Positions 63,501 through 64,000 of a DNA stretch of 64,000 nucleotides are shown in pieces. The notes beneath the pieces are model-generated. The model had not been told where the DNA came from. It searched no databases and was given only the letters and a program-made list of their open reading frames with translations. The stretch's first letter is position 1. Each line of letters begins with the position of its first letter. The DNA is from Glaciihabitans sp. (GTDB taxonomy: Bacteria > Actinomycetota > Actinomycetes > Actinomycetales > Microbacteriaceae). The DNA is taken from assembly GCA_025463785.1 (NCBI GenBank), contig JAODBD010000005.1:334335-398334 (forward strand), given 5' to 3'. The translations under genes and the position numbers were made by a program.

Positions 63501-64000
63501 ACGACCGTGATCGACAGGGACGACGAGGTGAAGGCCGCACTCGCCGCGGTGACACCAAGCGTGCCGACCCCCGTTCCGGTAACGGTGATCGTGGCAATGC
63601 CCGCAACCGCGGTGACGCTGCCAAGCCCGCTGACCGTGGCCGTGCCGCTGGCTTTCGCGAAGGTAATCGAGGGCGTCGAATCAGGGCCGGTGTCGACGAC
63701 GGTACCGGCGCTGTCTTCGATCGTCGCTGTTAATACTCGGGTCGTTCCGTACGGAAGCGATGTCGAGACCGATTCACTGATGACGACCTGGCTCGCCGTG
63801 TGGCTGATCGCCACGCTGCCGTTGCCGGTGTTGCCCGCTCCCAGGAAGCTGGACGAGAGCACCGTCGCGCTGGCCCAGGATGATCCGCCTGCGCCGCCGC
63901 CGCCGGGAATGTTCATACCCTCACCCTCGGCACCACCACCCCCACCGAAGTACCCATCACCACCAGACCCACCAGGCGATATCCCGCTGGCACCATTGCC
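60506..64000 (-). CDS. Large repetitive surface protein with MBG-like modules and C-terminal TM anchor (5' end beyond window)
   Basis: Frame stays open to the right edge (GNGASGISPGGSGGDGYFGGGGGAEGEGMNIPGGGG...); repeated A/B/C/D modules; C-terminus LTAFVLPAGIVLLALLLAGGTTLFVRRRRGV. Confidence 0.88.
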   Translation of the reverse strand, partial: GNGASGISPGGSGGDGYFGGGGGAEGEGMNIPGGGGAGGSSWASATVLSSSFLGAGNTGNGSVAISHTASQVVISESVSTSLPYGTTRVLTATIEDSAGTVVDTGPDSTPSITFAKASGTATVSGLGSVTAVAGIATITVTGTGVGTLGVTAASAAFTSSSLSITVVAASQSIGFSQPATPATYGTAFTVTPTATSGLGVTVQASGGCTDVASGSGWSVTMTSGTTDCTLTATQAGNTSYNAAADVVRTVSAAKATQSVLTLTGVSSGTYGDTYTLTAAGGSGTGALVFSESGAACQIDSSTSSSVSIEIVHGTGSCTVTATKASDANYGVGSIGHAVAAQLRPLGVNAIATSKTYGDPDPTFGWTLAGFASTDTASNSGITGAPSCSRTGGENVATDQVTCAPGTLAAPNYSFATGGSASFAITPAPLGVTASDASAVYGNAVPTITPNYLGLKNGDGAPSTPPTCGTTATPASDVGEYPSTCHDAADSNYSITYTAGTVTITKADQTVTFAQPASPAVFGDVFALSPTASSGLAVDVTASGGCSVTADGANWNVTMTSGTVDCTLNAAQAGDGNFTAADSVEHTVGASKATQDALSTTAPASATYGDSAAVDASGGSGSGTWAFALGASSSCSLSSTTATEAQVLMTAGVGSCEVDLTHAADSNYLAASTSVSIAAVKRTLTVDATDGNKTYGGDDPQLGYVLDGFINGEDDSVVGGSATCSRAAGEGVGSYAITCVPATLSATDYSFATGIIGQLVIGQADLTITASDVSIHFGEATPVIAPIYAGLAGGDSAPSGAPTCATVVTSASSPGVYASTCQGASDANYRISYVAGIVTVLKAVQTLTFAAPAAAATFGTSFTVDPTTTSPLPITLVATGGCSADATVTGWTITMTSGTNNCSLTASQGGDANFEPATDVTRTISAQRAEESALTVTAPTSGVYGTSIAVTAGGGSGTGGLSYSASGSCVSIAAGDSVQLTAGAGFCTVTVTRAADADYRAATATASITALPAVLKVDAVAASKSEGDADPTFGWTLTGFIGNDVASAVSGTADCTRPGGETAGSYAISCAPGSLHASNYSFAIGASAALTITPAPTPTATPTPTPTDSAGGTGTSGSGSKSTTSGGGKPGAFSLTAFVLPAGIVLLALLLAGGTTLFVRRRRGV
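60730..63490 (-). repeat. Three imperfect ~1-kb coding repeat units within the MBG-like protein
   Basis: Unit starts QSIGFSQPATPATYG (~63490), QTVTFAQPASPAVFG (~62480), QTLTFAAPAAAATFG (~61475); last unit truncated. Confidence 0.8.

Overview
High-GC actinobacterial chromosome segment, most likely Microbacteriaceae (inferred from gene content and order; not verified by search). It is mostly conserved chromosomal backbone. Landmarks, left to right: ABC-F N-terminus (partial), serA, ilvC-ilvN-ilvB-ilvD, otsB/otsA, a TetR/MMPL/YhgE operon, an SLC13/ArsB-like permease, and a compact amine-catabolism cluster (GntR, SDR, ALDH, PuuD-like hydrolase, GlnA-like ligase, divergent ethanolamine-type permease). 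These are followed by a small ABC transporter with an upstream secreted protein, tRNA-Lys(CTT), bcp, whiB, a PdtaS-like kinase, orphan CpaE/CpaB-like genes, secA, hpf, comF, lpqB-mtrB-mtrA, a DUF4129/DUF4350/MoxR/DUF58 cluster, aquaporin, MFS plus HTH regulator, SpoIIM/RDD, ahcY, and a large repetitive MBG-like surface protein that runs off the right edge. The best candidates for something under-described are: (1) a microcompartment-free, glutamylation-type ethanolamine catabolic operon in which an SDR replaces the usual oxidase; (2) an MMPL permease fused to a degenerate ABC-type nucleotide-binding domain in an operon with YhgE; (3) a secreted ~180-aa protein encoded upstream of a dedicated two-gene ABC transporter; (4) a family of intergenic long hairpins sharing a C[C/G]GAGTT-type stem; (5) a surface protein built from three ~1-kb repeat units. 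No rRNA, CRISPR array, prophage or intact IS element was seen. All functional names come from reading protein motifs; no database search was run.
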